DNA from: Phycisphaerales bacterium UBA6054
GTDB taxonomy: Bacteria; Planctomycetota; Phycisphaerae; Phycisphaerales; UBA1924
Assembly: GCA_002429045.1 (NCBI GenBank)
Contig: DIYM01000106.1
Span: 1,668-38,479 of the forward strand
Direction of reading: 5' to 3'
DNA length: 36,812 nt
Part shown: positions 26,807 through 35,315 of the stretch, in pieces
How positions within the stretch are numbered: position 1 is the stretch's first letter
Layout of the letters: each line of letters begins with the position of its first letter
Made by a program: the position numbers and the translations under genes
The notes under the pieces: model-generated
What the model was told of the DNA's origin: nothing
The model's input: only the letters and a program-made list of their open reading frames with translations
Database searches by the model: none

Positions 26807-29797
26807 GTGACCAGACGACCCCATCGGGGAACACGTGCGATGCTCGCCGCGTCGATGGCGGCGTGCGGGTTGGCCGCGCCGGCTTCGGCGCAGGACGTTC
26901 CGAGCGACCGGGGTTTCGGCCAGGTCAGGTTCCCGATCCAGGCGGCGGACGGGGGCGTCGTGCTTGGCGGGCGGTCGGGCTGGCTTTGGAGGGCGGGCTC
27001 GACCCACCGGGTGCATCTGGAGACCGACGTCCGGGTGGTGCTGGGCGGGGACGAGTTCATCGCGGACGGCGCGTCGCTGTGGCTCGAACCGCTCGGTGAG
27101 GGGGTGTACCAGGTGTTCGGCGTGTTCCGGGCGGTGCGGGCCGACCAGGGTTCGATCAGCGTGCGGGCGGAAACGCTCCCGGTCCGCGGGGTGGTGCGGG
27201 CCGACGCGGTGCGGTTGCGTGTGGACGCGCGGTTCGATGGCCCGCCCGCGGAGGGATCCGGGGCGTACGGGTTCCACCGGGCGGCGCAGGCGGTGTTTTC
27301 CGAGAGTGTGCTGGGCTCGGCGGGGGCGCCCGGGCGTGCCGAAGTCCGCGACGGCGTTCGCCGAGAGGATGCCGGGGATCGGGGCGCGTCCGATCCGGGG
27401 GGCGCCGCGGGCCCGGCCGAGGTGAGGCAGACCCCGATCGACGAGGGCCCCAGGCCCGTGTTCTCGCCCGGCGGGGTGTTCTCGTTCTCGGTGGGCGATC
27501 GGATCGTGATCGAGGGGGGCGAGCCCGGGCAGCGTGCGTCGGTCACCGCGACCGGCGGGATCGTGATGCAGTACACCGAGTTCGGCACCGGGCGTTCCGT
27601 CGAGATGAAGGCCGAGCGCGCGGTGGTGTTCCTCAAGAGCGAGGCCCCGCTGGACCGGACGCTCGGGCGCCTGGGCGCCGACGAGGTCGAGGGGGTGTAT
27701 CTCGAGGGCGGGGTGGTCGGGGGCGACGAGCGGTGGACGGTCCGGTCGCCCAAGGTCTACCTGGATGTCGATCGCGGGCGGGCGCTGATGCTCGATGCGG
27801 TGTTCTGGACGACCGACGAGCGCACGGGGATGCCGATCTACGTGCGTGCCGACGCGGTGCGTCAGGAATCGAGGCGCGTGTTCAGCGCCGAGAAGGCGCG
27901 ACTGGCGAACACGGCGTTCTTCGAGCCGGACGTGTTCATCGGAGTCAAGCGGCTGAAGGTCGAACTCGAAGGCTCGCCGGACGCAGACACCGGCGCGGCG
28001 CGGATCACCGCCCGGAGCGTGACCCTCAACGCGCTCGGGCTGCCCGTGCTCTGGCTGCCGGGGTTCGAGGGCGATGCCGACTCGTTCCCCCTGCGTCGCG
28101 TGCAGGTCTCCGACTCGAACCGCACCGGCGGGCTCATCGAGACCCGATGGAACGTGCCGGCGTTGTTCGGGTTGGATTGGCCCGGCGTGGAGATGGACCT
28201 GCTGCTGGATTACTACACCGAGCGTGGTGTGGGCATCGGGCTCGACGGGCGGTGGGCCACCGCGTCGCGCCGGGGCAATCTGTTCGCGTACCTGCTGCCC
28301 TCCGACGACGGGCGGGATCTGCTCAACGCGGGGACGCGGATCGATCGCGACGGCGAGACGCGCGGGATCTTCGCGGGCCAGGATCTCTGGAACATCCGCG
28401 AGAACTGGACGCTGGTCAGCGAGGCGAGTTACATCTCCGACGAGGCGTTCGTGTCCGCGTTCTATCCGGAGCTCGGTTCGAGCCGGGAGGACTTCCGCAA
28501 CCGGCTGCGTCTCGAGCGTCAGACCGGCACCACGCAGTTCACGGCCGAGGTATCGGGGACCGAAGCCGACTTCATCGCGAACGAACACCTGCTCCAGACG
28601 CCGGGGTACCGCGTCGATCGGCAGCCCGAGCTGACGTTCTTCTCCGGGCAGCGCGAGCTGTTCGAGGGCTGGTTCCCGGGGCTGCTGACGTACGGGTGGG
28701 AAGCCCGCGCGGGATCGTTGCGGCTGTCGTTCAGCGAGGTCGACGCCGAGGATTACGGGTTCCTGTTCAACGGTCTCTCGCAGGACGCGTTCGGGACCGC
28801 TCCGAGCGAATCGATCGGCGACCAACTGCGCGCGCAGGGCATCACGGAAGACGCGGTCACGCGGTTTGATACGCGGCACGAGGTGGTCGCGACGATGCGT
28901 GCGGGACCGGTGCGGGTCACGCCGTTCGTGGTCGGGCGTGCCACGGCGTACGACGATTCGTTCGACGCGTTCAGCCCGCAGGAGACCGACGAGACCCGTC
29001 TGTGGGGCGCGGCGGGCGTGACCTTCTCGACCACGCTTAAGAGAGTCGACAACGGCGTCGAGTCGCGGGCGTTGGATCTGCACCGCCTGCGCCACGTGGT
29101 GGAACCGTCTCTGACGCTGTGGGCATCGGACTCGAACATCACAAACGACGAGGTGCCCATCTACGACGACGATGTGGAGAACCTGCTGACCGGCACCGCG
29201 GTGCGGGCCGCGATCGATCAGGCGTGGCAGACCAAACGCGGCGGGCCCGGGCGATGGCGGGACGTTGACGTGCTGACGCTGCGGACCGAGTATGTCTGGA
29301 CATCGGACCGGGGCGGGACCAGCGCGATCCCGCGGTGGTTCGATGCACGGCCCGAGCTCAGCCGTCCGGGAGAGTATCTCGGCGCCAGCGCGGTCTGGAA
29401 ACCGACCGAGGTGGTCGCGCTCGCCGGCGAGGTGACGTACGACTTCGACACCGACGATGTGGCGCGGGCGTCAGGCGGCGTGCTCGTCGAGCACCGCCCA
29501 GGCTTTGTGACCAGCGCCGAGTACAGACGGATCGACGCGCTCGACGCGACATACGCGGCGATGTCGGCACGCTACCGCATGACCGAGAAGTACGGCATTG
29601 ATACGTCGGTGACGTACAACTTCGATGAGGAAGACTTTCAGGACTTCACCGCGACGATCCAGCGGCGATTCCAGGCCGGCACGCTCGGTCTCCGTATCTC
29701 GTACAACAACATCAGGGGTGACACGACCTTCGGGTTTAGCTTCTCGCCCGGCGGGCAGCGGCGTGGCCTGGACGTCGATCCGTCATTCGGCGGCTAG
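26807..29797 (+). CDS. lptD: LPS-assembly outer-membrane protein LptD
   Basis: Outer-membrane beta-barrel that inserts lipopolysaccharide, 996 residues. The signal peptide starts MTRRPHRGTRAMLAASMAAC and is cut near ASA-QDV. An OstA/LptA-like N-terminal part (about 225-385, SVTATGGIVMQYT, AERAVVFL, VEGVYLEGGVVGGDERW) precedes a long barrel with alternating strands (LLLDYYTERGVGIGLDGRW, FRNRLRLERQTGTTQF, TSVTYNFDEEDFQDFTATI). The barrel ends with GLRISYNNIRGDTTFGFSF. The GTG at 26807 gives a normal signal peptide; the ATG at 26840 is an alternative. No Cys occurs in the mature part near the usual disulphide positions. Presence argues for an LPS-type outer membrane. Confidence 0.87.
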   Translation: MTRRPHRGTRAMLAASMAACGLAAPASAQDVPSDRGFGQVRFPIQAADGGVVLGGRSGWLWRAGSTHRVHLETDVRVVLGGDEFIADGASLWLEPLGEGVYQVFGVFRAVRADQGSISVRAETLPVRGVVRADAVRLRVDARFDGPPAEGSGAYGFHRAAQAVFSESVLGSAGAPGRAEVRDGVRREDAGDRGASDPGGAAGPAEVRQTPIDEGPRPVFSPGGVFSFSVGDRIVIEGGEPGQRASVTATGGIVMQYTEFGTGRSVEMKAERAVVFLKSEAPLDRTLGRLGADEVEGVYLEGGVVGGDERWTVRSPKVYLDVDRGRALMLDAVFWTTDERTGMPIYVRADAVRQESRRVFSAEKARLANTAFFEPDVFIGVKRLKVELEGSPDADTGAARITARSVTLNALGLPVLWLPGFEGDADSFPLRRVQVSDSNRTGGLIETRWNVPALFGLDWPGVEMDLLLDYYTERGVGIGLDGRWATASRRGNLFAYLLPSDDGRDLLNAGTRIDRDGETRGIFAGQDLWNIRENWTLVSEASYISDEAFVSAFYPELGSSREDFRNRLRLERQTGTTQFTAEVSGTEADFIANEHLLQTPGYRVDRQPELTFFSGQRELFEGWFPGLLTYGWEARAGSLRLSFSEVDAEDYGFLFNGLSQDAFGTAPSESIGDQLRAQGITEDAVTRFDTRHEVVATMRAGPVRVTPFVVGRATAYDDSFDAFSPQETDETRLWGAAGVTFSTTLKRVDNGVESRALDLHRLRHVVEPSLTLWASDSNITNDEVPIYDDDVENLLTGTAVRAAIDQAWQTKRGGPGRWRDVDVLTLRTEYVWTSDRGGTSAIPRWFDARPELSRPGEYLGASAVWKPTEVVALAGEVTYDFDTDDVARASGGVLVEHRPGFVTSAEYRRIDALDATYAAMSARYRMTEKYGIDTSVTYNFDEEDFQDFTATIQRRFQAGTLGLRISYNNIRGDTTFGFSFSPGGQRRGLDVDPSFGG

Positions 29798-29818
29798 AGC
29801 GGGGCGATCGGCTCGCCT

Positions 29819-31069
29819 TCAGAGCGGACGCTTGGGCTCGGCGGCGACGTTGGCGAACAGCAGGCCCGCGACGAGCGCCAGCGCCGTGAACAGCACCCTG
29901 AACGCGGTCTGCGTCCCGGTCAGCGTGTCTTCGGCCAGGAAAAACTCGAAGCTGCGGTAGCTCAGCGACCCCGGGACCATCATCAGCGTGCCGGGGAGGA
30001 TCACCACCGACGCGGGGCGGGACCGCCACCGGGCGTAGAGGTTGCCCGCGATGCCGATCACGGTTGCCACGAGGCAGACGGCGAACTCGGTGCCGACCCA
30101 CGCGGTGGCGGACTTGGCGAGGACGTACGACAGCACGCCGGCCGCGACCATGATGCCCGCGTCGCGGCACCGGGCGTTGAAGAGCACCACGAAGCCCAGC
30201 GGCGCGAGCCCCACCGCGGCGAGTTCGGACCACGCGGGCGCCGCGATCGGCGAGGCCTCCACGACGCCCGGGATGTGCGCGCCGAGCGCTTTGCCGATCG
30301 CGACCCCGAACCCGATCGAGAAGACGATCACGACGGCTCCCACGAATCGTGCGGTGCCGGAGACCAGGTTGCGGGTCGCCAGTTCGGACATCGCGGTGGT
30401 GATGGTCATGCCGGGCATGAACGCGATGAGCCCGGCGATGGTGGTCAGTTCCTGCGAGAGCCCCCCGAACGCCGAGGCGAACACCGCCGCGAGGACCGCG
30501 GCGACCGCACCCGCGATGCACTCGAGCAGGCGGGCGACGTGCCGGTGCCTGCTCGCGATGACGGCCAGCGAGCCCACGGTCAGCCCGATGACGCTGGCGG
30601 CGATCATCTCGTGCCACCCGCCCCCGAAGAACCGGGCGACGCAGCCCGCCGTCAGGACGTGCGAGGCGAGGTGCATCCCGGGGGTGTATCGCGGTCGCCG
30701 GCGGATCACCCGCTTGACCAGGCGTGTGCCCCTGGTCGGGGTGATGCGTTTGGCGATGACGTGGCTGAGGATCTCGTCGAGCGCGACGATCTTGGCCAGG
30801 TCCGGCGCCTGGGGGTCGACACGGGCGAGGTGCGTCTCGCGGTGGTCCCTGATCTCGATCGAGATGAACACGGAGGTCGGCGTGCTGAAGGTCTGGGCGC
30901 GCAGGCGCAGCGCCTCGGCGGCCTGCTGGATGGCTTCTTCGAGCCGGTGCGCGGCGACGTTGTAGGTGCCGAGCGCGCGCGCCATCTCGATCAGGAACCT
31001 CGCCCGCGGATCGTCGGCGGGGTGCCCGGCACGCTGGATCAGGATGGGCCGTTTGCGGGCCAAGCCCAA
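29819..31069 (-). CDS. ThrE-family threonine/serine exporter
   Basis: Inner-membrane exporter with about ten helices. It has both family halves in one chain: an N-terminal cytosolic part (FLIEMARALGTYNVAAHRLEEAI) with helices including GLIAFMPGMTITTAMSELATR and LVSGTARFVGA, then the second half (GLAPLGFVVLFNARCRDAGI, PASVVILPGTLMMVPGSLSY). This fused form is found in many bacteria and yeast. The start is uncertain: the frame is open to 31306, but that part is Pro-rich and overlaps the divergent B12-GTPase start. TTG at 31069 (or 31063) gives 416 residues and a usual N-terminus; no ATG or GTG lies between 31177 and 30985. Confidence 0.85.
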   Translation of the reverse strand: MGLARKRPILIQRAGHPADDPRARFLIEMARALGTYNVAAHRLEEAIQQAAEALRLRAQTFSTPTSVFISIEIRDHRETHLARVDPQAPDLAKIVALDEILSHVIAKRITPTRGTRLVKRVIRRRPRYTPGMHLASHVLTAGCVARFFGGGWHEMIAASVIGLTVGSLAVIASRHRHVARLLECIAGAVAAVLAAVFASAFGGLSQELTTIAGLIAFMPGMTITTAMSELATRNLVSGTARFVGAVVIVFSIGFGVAIGKALGAHIPGVVEASPIAAPAWSELAAVGLAPLGFVVLFNARCRDAGIMVAAGVLSYVLAKSATAWVGTEFAVCLVATVIGIAGNLYARWRSRPASVVILPGTLMMVPGSLSYRSFEFFLAEDTLTGTQTAFRVLFTALALVAGLLFANVAAEPKRPL

Positions 31070-31175
31070 CGCTAGACAGCAGGGCCCGGGCGCGGGTGGT
31101 GCGGGGGGCGGACACCTATGATTTCGTCGCGGCGGGCCGATCAGGCCGGGCCGGGCAGCTTCAGGGAGCGGACAC

Positions 31176-32348
31176 ATGGCGCAGCAGTTGGGCACGGCAA
31201 CCAGCGAGTTCGAGAAGAAGGATCGGTGCGGGGATCTCGACCACCGCCCGCGGGTGCTGCTGGGCAAGATGGGGCTCGACGGGCACGACCGGGGGGTGAA
31301 GGTCATCGCGCGGGCGTTGCGTGATTCGGGGATCCACGTGATCTACTCCGGGCTCTGGCAGACGCCCGAAAGCCTGGCGATCTCGGCGCGCGACGAGGAC
31401 GTGGACTGCATCGCGGCATCGATGATGAGCAACTCGCACCTGGTGCTCGGGCCGAGGCTGCTGGCGGCGCTCCGGGAGGTCGGCGCCGGGCACGTGCCGG
31501 TGCTGATGGGCGGGATCCTGCCGGCCGAGGACATCGACAAACTCAAGGCCGCGGGCGTGCGTGCGTGCTTCCCGACCGGGACGGGCCTGCTGGACGTCGT
31601 CGAGGCGGTCAAGTCGTGCGTGGGCGTGCCGGGCGAGAAGGTCGAGAGCGGGCACCGGGTGGCGCAGCTGGCGCGGGACATCTCGATGGTCGCGAACGGG
31701 AGACGGCCCAGGGCGTCGGCGTCCAAGAGGCGCCCGACGCGTGTGATCGGGCTGACGGGTTCGCCCGGCGCGGGCAAGAGCACGCTGGTGGCTCAGCTCG
31801 CCGGCGAGTACTCGCGCCGGGCCGAGAAGGACCCGGGCCTGGGGCGGTGCGCGGTCGTCGCGTTCGACCCCAAGAGCCCCATCACCGGGGGCGCGTTGCT
31901 GGGCGACCGCCTGCGGGTCGACTTCAACAACCTCGGGGAACGGGTGTTCTACCGATCGCTGGCGATCCGGGGGGAAGATTACCGCGGGCTGGATGAGGTG
32001 GTCGAGCTCATCGGCGGCGCGTTCGGAGCGGGCGGGGACGGGGGCGATGGGTACGAGACCGTCTTCGTGGAGACGGTCGGTGCCGGGCAGAACGAGACGA
32101 TGGTCCGCGATCACGTGGACCGGACCGTGGTGGTGCTGACGCCCGGGATGGGCGACGCCGTGCAGATGGACAAGGCCGGCATCCTCGAGATCGCGGACGT
32201 CTTTGTCTGCAACAAAGCGGACTTCCCCGGGGAGAACGAGCTCGTGCGTGATCTTCGGGATGTGGCCGGAAAACGAGCGATCTTCGAGACCGTTGCGACA
32301 CGCGGGCAGGGCGTGCCCGAGTTGCTCGATTCGCTGCTGACGGCGTGA
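31176..32348 (+). CDS. Cobalamin-binding domain fused to MeaB/ArgK-type GTPase (N-terminal half of IcmF as a separate protein)
   Basis: Protein of 390 residues. Residues about 24-150 are a B12-binding domain: RVLLGKMGLDGHDRG with DxHxxG at 35-40 (His37 the cobalt ligand), MMSNSHL, and VLMGGILPAEDI. Residues about 188-390 are a G3E-type GTPase: Walker A GSPGAGKS (195-202), DPKSPITGGALLGDR (231-245), VETVGAGQNE (298-307) and NKAD (346-349). It lacks the helical N-terminus and C-terminal dimer arm of stand-alone MeaB, just as the G domain inside IcmF does. GGGAG seven bases before the ATG supports the start. I infer it supplies cofactor binding and GTP-dependent repair to the mutase subunit at 7336-9066. 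Confidence 0.93.
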   Translation: MAQQLGTATSEFEKKDRCGDLDHRPRVLLGKMGLDGHDRGVKVIARALRDSGIHVIYSGLWQTPESLAISARDEDVDCIAASMMSNSHLVLGPRLLAALREVGAGHVPVLMGGILPAEDIDKLKAAGVRACFPTGTGLLDVVEAVKSCVGVPGEKVESGHRVAQLARDISMVANGRRPRASASKRRPTRVIGLTGSPGAGKSTLVAQLAGEYSRRAEKDPGLGRCAVVAFDPKSPITGGALLGDRLRVDFNNLGERVFYRSLAIRGEDYRGLDEVVELIGGAFGAGGDGGDGYETVFVETVGAGQNETMVRDHVDRTVVVLTPGMGDAVQMDKAGILEIADVFVCNKADFPGENELVRDLRDVAGKRAIFETVATRGQGVPELLDSLLTA

Positions 32349-32581
32349 TCTCCGGCACCCATCGGTGGTGCGTCGCCGATCTCCGGGCGGCCGATCAACC
32401 CATCACGTTCGCGTGCCAGCGCCGGAACGGATGCACCGAGCCGGGCCCGGCTGTCACGTTGAGAAATAATGCAACCCCGTGCGAATCCGGCGGAACCGGG
32501 GCCCCCGAACCCCTGTCAACTTACCGGCGGCTTGCCCGAGGGCACCCGACCGGAGCGGGCCGGCGGCGTGCCGTGCCCGCG

Positions 32582-32601
32582 GAACAAGACACACACTGTT
32601 C
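32582..32601. promoter_or_regulatory. Inverted repeat before the fasciclin gene
   Basis: GAACA (32582-32586) and TGTTC (32597-32601), ten bases apart, lie immediately before the GGAGGT ribosome site. It could be an operator or a small 5'-UTR hairpin. The half-sites are short, so chance is possible. Confidence 0.25.
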
Positions 32602-32615
32602 GGAGGTACTGTCTC

Positions 32616-33554
32616 ATGCTCGCTATCGCTGCGCTCTCGCTTTCTCTGTCCGCCGGTCCCTGCTCCTCGAACTCCTACGCCGACGGCTGCTCGGGCAAGA
32701 GCTCGGGCGCCAGCGTGGTCGCGGTCAACAACTGGACTCCCCGGAACGACATCATCGACACGGCGGTGGCGGCGGGCTCGTTCAACACGCTCGCTGCGGC
32801 CCTGAAGGCGGCCGATCTGATCGACGCGCTGAAGGGCGAGGGCCCGTTCACGGTGTTCGCCCCCACGGACGCCGCGTTCGCTGCGCTGCCCGAGGGGACG
32901 GTCGAGACCCTGCTCAAGCCGGAAAACAAGGCAACGCTCCAGTCGGTCCTGACCTACCACGTGGTCTCCGGCGAGTTCGATGCCGAGCACGTGCTGGGCA
33001 CCCAGTTCCTGACCACGCTCAACGGGCAGCGGGCGGACATCGCGATGCGTTCGGGCGAGCCGCGGATCGACAACGCGAAGATCGTGACCACCGACATCCA
33101 TACCAGCAACGGGATCATCCACGTGATCGATGCGGTGATCTTGCCGGAGACCAAGACCATCCCGCAGGTTGCCGAGTCGGCGGGTTCGTTCGGGACGCTG
33201 CTGGCCGCGGTGAAGGCCGCGGGCCTGGCCGAGACCCTGATGGGCGACGGCCCGTTCACCGTGTTTGCTCCGACCGATGAGGCGTTCGCCGCCCTCGGCG
33301 CGACGGTCAGCGATCTGCTCAAGCCGGAGAACCGCCAGAAGCTGGCGGACATCCTGACCTACCACGTCGTGCCCGGGCGTGTGTACGCCAGCGATGTGGT
33401 CGAGTTGAGCAAAGCCAAGACCGTGAACGGCGAGAAGGTCAAGATCACAGTCAAGGACGGGACCGTGATGCTCGACAAGGCGACCGTCGTCCAGACGGAC
33501 ATCGAGGCCGCCAACGGCGTGATCCACGTCATCGACAGCGTGCTGATCCCCTGA
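32616..33554 (+). CDS. Secreted protein with two fasciclin (FAS1) domains
   Basis: Exported adhesion-type protein of 312 residues. The signal peptide is MLAIAALSLSLSAGP, with a likely cut near NSYA-DGC. Two FAS1 domains follow, at about 42-177 and 180-312. Each has the H1 box (FTVFAPTDAAFAAL at 78; FTVFAPTDEAFAAL at 214), a TYHVV segment and the H2 box (NGIIHVIDAVILP; NGVIHVIDSVLIP). GGAGGT eight bases before the ATG at 32616 sets the start; the longer frame from 32469 has no signal peptide. Next come an ECF sigma factor and an RskA-like anti-sigma factor, so this protein may be their target. Confidence 0.92.
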   Translation: MLAIAALSLSLSAGPCSSNSYADGCSGKSSGASVVAVNNWTPRNDIIDTAVAAGSFNTLAAALKAADLIDALKGEGPFTVFAPTDAAFAALPEGTVETLLKPENKATLQSVLTYHVVSGEFDAEHVLGTQFLTTLNGQRADIAMRSGEPRIDNAKIVTTDIHTSNGIIHVIDAVILPETKTIPQVAESAGSFGTLLAAVKAAGLAETLMGDGPFTVFAPTDEAFAALGATVSDLLKPENRQKLADILTYHVVPGRVYASDVVELSKAKTVNGEKVKITVKDGTVMLDKATVVQTDIEAANGVIHVIDSVLIP

Positions 33555-33618
33555 TCAGAACGATCGCACCGATCTGAACAGATGATCCTTCCCGGGACCA
33601 TTTCGCGACACGACTTCC

Positions 33619-33646
33619 GGGGGGCCGAGGAACTGCTCGGCCCCCC
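33619..33646 (+). terminator. Strong hairpin between the fasciclin and sigma-factor genes
   Basis: Perfect 11-bp stem GGGGGGCCGAG (33619-33629) with CTCGGCCCCCC (33636-33646), loop GAACTG. No T-run follows, so it may be a T-poor terminator of the fasciclin gene, an attenuator, or an mRNA-stabilising structure. It lies 50 bases before the sigma-factor ATG. Confidence 0.55.
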
Positions 33647-33695
33647 AGGGTCCGTTGGTCGGCTACACTCCAATAAGGAGCCGAGTGTCCGCGGA

Positions 33696-34328
33696 ATGAC
33701 AACGGAAGCGATCGAACCGAATCTCTTGCCTCAGGTCGCCAGCGGCGACCAGTCGGCGGTGCAGGCCTGCCTGGATCGGTACGGCGCTCTGGTTTGGTCG
33801 TTGGCCCGGAGGATGTGCCGGTCGTCGGCGGATGCCGAAGACGCCGTGCAGGACATCTTTATCTCGGTCTGGAAGAACGCGGCCAGGTTCGACCCCGATC
33901 GCGGGTCGGAAGTGACGTTCATCGCCACGATCGCCAGGAGACGCCTGATCGATCGCGTTCGCCGGATCGGGCGTCGCCCGGCGGAGACGACCATCGACAC
34001 GGGCATGCCGACGCCCGACTCCGGTCCGGAGGTCGAGGCCCCGGCGGCGTTGAGCGACGAGGTGGGCATCGCGCGGGCCGCGATGGCCGAACTCAACGAC
34101 GAGCAGCGACGGGTGCTCCAGATGTCCATCGGGCACGGCCTGAGCCACGAGCGGATCGCCGAGGCGACCGGCATCCCGCTCGGGACTGTCAAAACACATA
34201 TCCGGCGCGGGCTCATCCGAGTCCGCGGTTTGATCGAAGAGCAAAGGAATCAGCGGTCAGGAAGTCAGGATTCCAAGATGAACGAAGGAGGGTCCGGCGT
34301 CAATCGGACCCGCGGTGCCCAAGCGTGA
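33696..34328 (+). CDS. ECF-family RNA polymerase sigma factor
   Basis: Sigma factor of 210 residues with only regions 2 and 4. Region 2 spans about 23-92 (LVWSLARRMCRSSADAEDAV, DIFISVWKNAARFDPDRG, TFIATIARRRLIDRVRR). Region 4 spans about 130-182 (LNDEQRRVLQMSIGHGLSHE, RIAEATGIPLGTVKTHIRRG). A Ser/Gln-rich tail of 28 residues follows. The ATG at 33696 has no clear Shine-Dalgarno; an AAGGAG sits 17 bases upstream. Its stop overlaps the anti-sigma start as TGATG, which implies translational coupling. The sequence resembles the SigK/SigL-like ECF groups. Confidence 0.95.
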   Translation: MTTEAIEPNLLPQVASGDQSAVQACLDRYGALVWSLARRMCRSSADAEDAVQDIFISVWKNAARFDPDRGSEVTFIATIARRRLIDRVRRIGRRPAETTIDTGMPTPDSGPEVEAPAALSDEVGIARAAMAELNDEQRRVLQMSIGHGLSHERIAEATGIPLGTVKTHIRRGLIRVRGLIEEQRNQRSGSQDSKMNEGGSGVNRTRGAQA

Positions 34329-35215
34329 TGAGCCAGAGCCTGCCAACCGAAGATCGCCTGCTCGATCTGCTCGCCCTGCGGGCGGTTGAGGGCATCTCCA
34401 CGGACGCGGAGACCGAGCTCGGCTCGTGGGCTGATTCGATCGCCCTGGACGAGGCGGCGGCCGTGCTGGCGATCGGGCTGAGCCACGACGCCGGGATCGA
34501 GCCGATGCCAGCCCGCGTCGCGAACACGATGCAGCAGATCATCGATCGGGGCTGGGACGCGCCGCTCGACGAAGACCCGGCCGCACCCGATCGCACTACC
34601 GCGCCAGTCTCCCCGATCGGCAAGATCGAACCCAAGCCCGTACCGCCCGCCGCGGACGACCGATCAGACGACGGCGCCGGGCTGTCGGTGCTCGGGATCG
34701 GCGGCTGGCTGGCGGCGGCGGCGTGCCTGGCGTTCACCGTGGTGACGCTGAGCCCGGAGCGGTCGCCCACCATCGATGAACGCCTTGCTGTGCTGGAAGC
34801 CAAGCCCGGCATTGTCCGCACCTCCTGGGCTGGCCTGGACGACGCGGGATTCAGCGACTCCCCGCACGCGTACGACCGGGAGCTTTCCGGCGAGGTCATC
34901 TGGGACCCCGACACCAACGAGGGTTACATGGTCTTCGAGGGTCTGGGCGCCAACGACCCGGGCGAGTTCCAGTACCAGCTCTGGATCTTCGACGCGGAAC
35001 GACGCACGGGCGACCTGCCGCGGTTCGGCGAGGGCATCCTCTCGCAGCGTCCGGTGGACGGCGGCGTGTTCGATGCCCAAGACGGGCGGATCGTGGTGCC
35101 CATCGACGCCAAGCTCCCGGTCGGGCAGGCGGCGATCTTCGCCATCACCGTCGAGCCCCCCGGGGGGGTGGTCGTGTCGGACCGCGACATCGTCACGCTC
35201 GCGCTGGTTCAGTAA
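34328..35215 (+). CDS. RskA-like transmembrane anti-sigma factor
   Basis: Membrane protein of 295 residues. A cytosolic N-terminal part (about 1-115) should bind the sigma factor; it has no His-x3-Cys-x2-Cys zinc motif. One membrane helix is at about 118-142 (VLGIGGWLAAAACLAFTVVT). The outer part (about 160-295) matches the RskA C-terminal domain: GEVIWDPDTNEGYMVFEGL, YQLWIFDAERRTG, GGVFDAQDGRIVVPI and FAITVEPPGGVVVSDRDIV. Family members are cut by regulated proteolysis to free their sigma factor. Its ATG overlaps the sigma-factor stop by one base. Confidence 0.9.
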   Translation: MSQSLPTEDRLLDLLALRAVEGISTDAETELGSWADSIALDEAAAVLAIGLSHDAGIEPMPARVANTMQQIIDRGWDAPLDEDPAAPDRTTAPVSPIGKIEPKPVPPAADDRSDDGAGLSVLGIGGWLAAAACLAFTVVTLSPERSPTIDERLAVLEAKPGIVRTSWAGLDDAGFSDSPHAYDRELSGEVIWDPDTNEGYMVFEGLGANDPGEFQYQLWIFDAERRTGDLPRFGEGILSQRPVDGGVFDAQDGRIVVPIDAKLPVGQAAIFAITVEPPGGVVVSDRDIVTLALVQ

Positions 35216-35315
35216 CCGGCTCGGCAACCGGCTCAGTAAACGGCCACATCCGAACAGCACCCCCGTTCCCCCGGGCGCACCTGGAGCGCCGGACCTCGGC
35301 GGGTTAAGGTAAGCC

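Noticed and set aside
26666..29095. Upstream extension of the HD-domain exonuclease frame to 1141 codons
   Set aside because: The extra part is antisense to lptD and has shadow-frame composition. The OB-fold begins soon after the ATG at 26665.
32440..32480. Promoter in the AT-rich patch upstream of the fasciclin gene
   Set aside because: GAGAAATAATGC stands out, but no matching -35 element or shared motif with the sigma-factor upstream region could be found by eye.
32616..32690. Lipoprotein signal on the fasciclin protein
   Set aside because: The Cys in SAGPC is preceded by Pro, which does not fit a lipobox. A normal signal-peptidase site is more likely.
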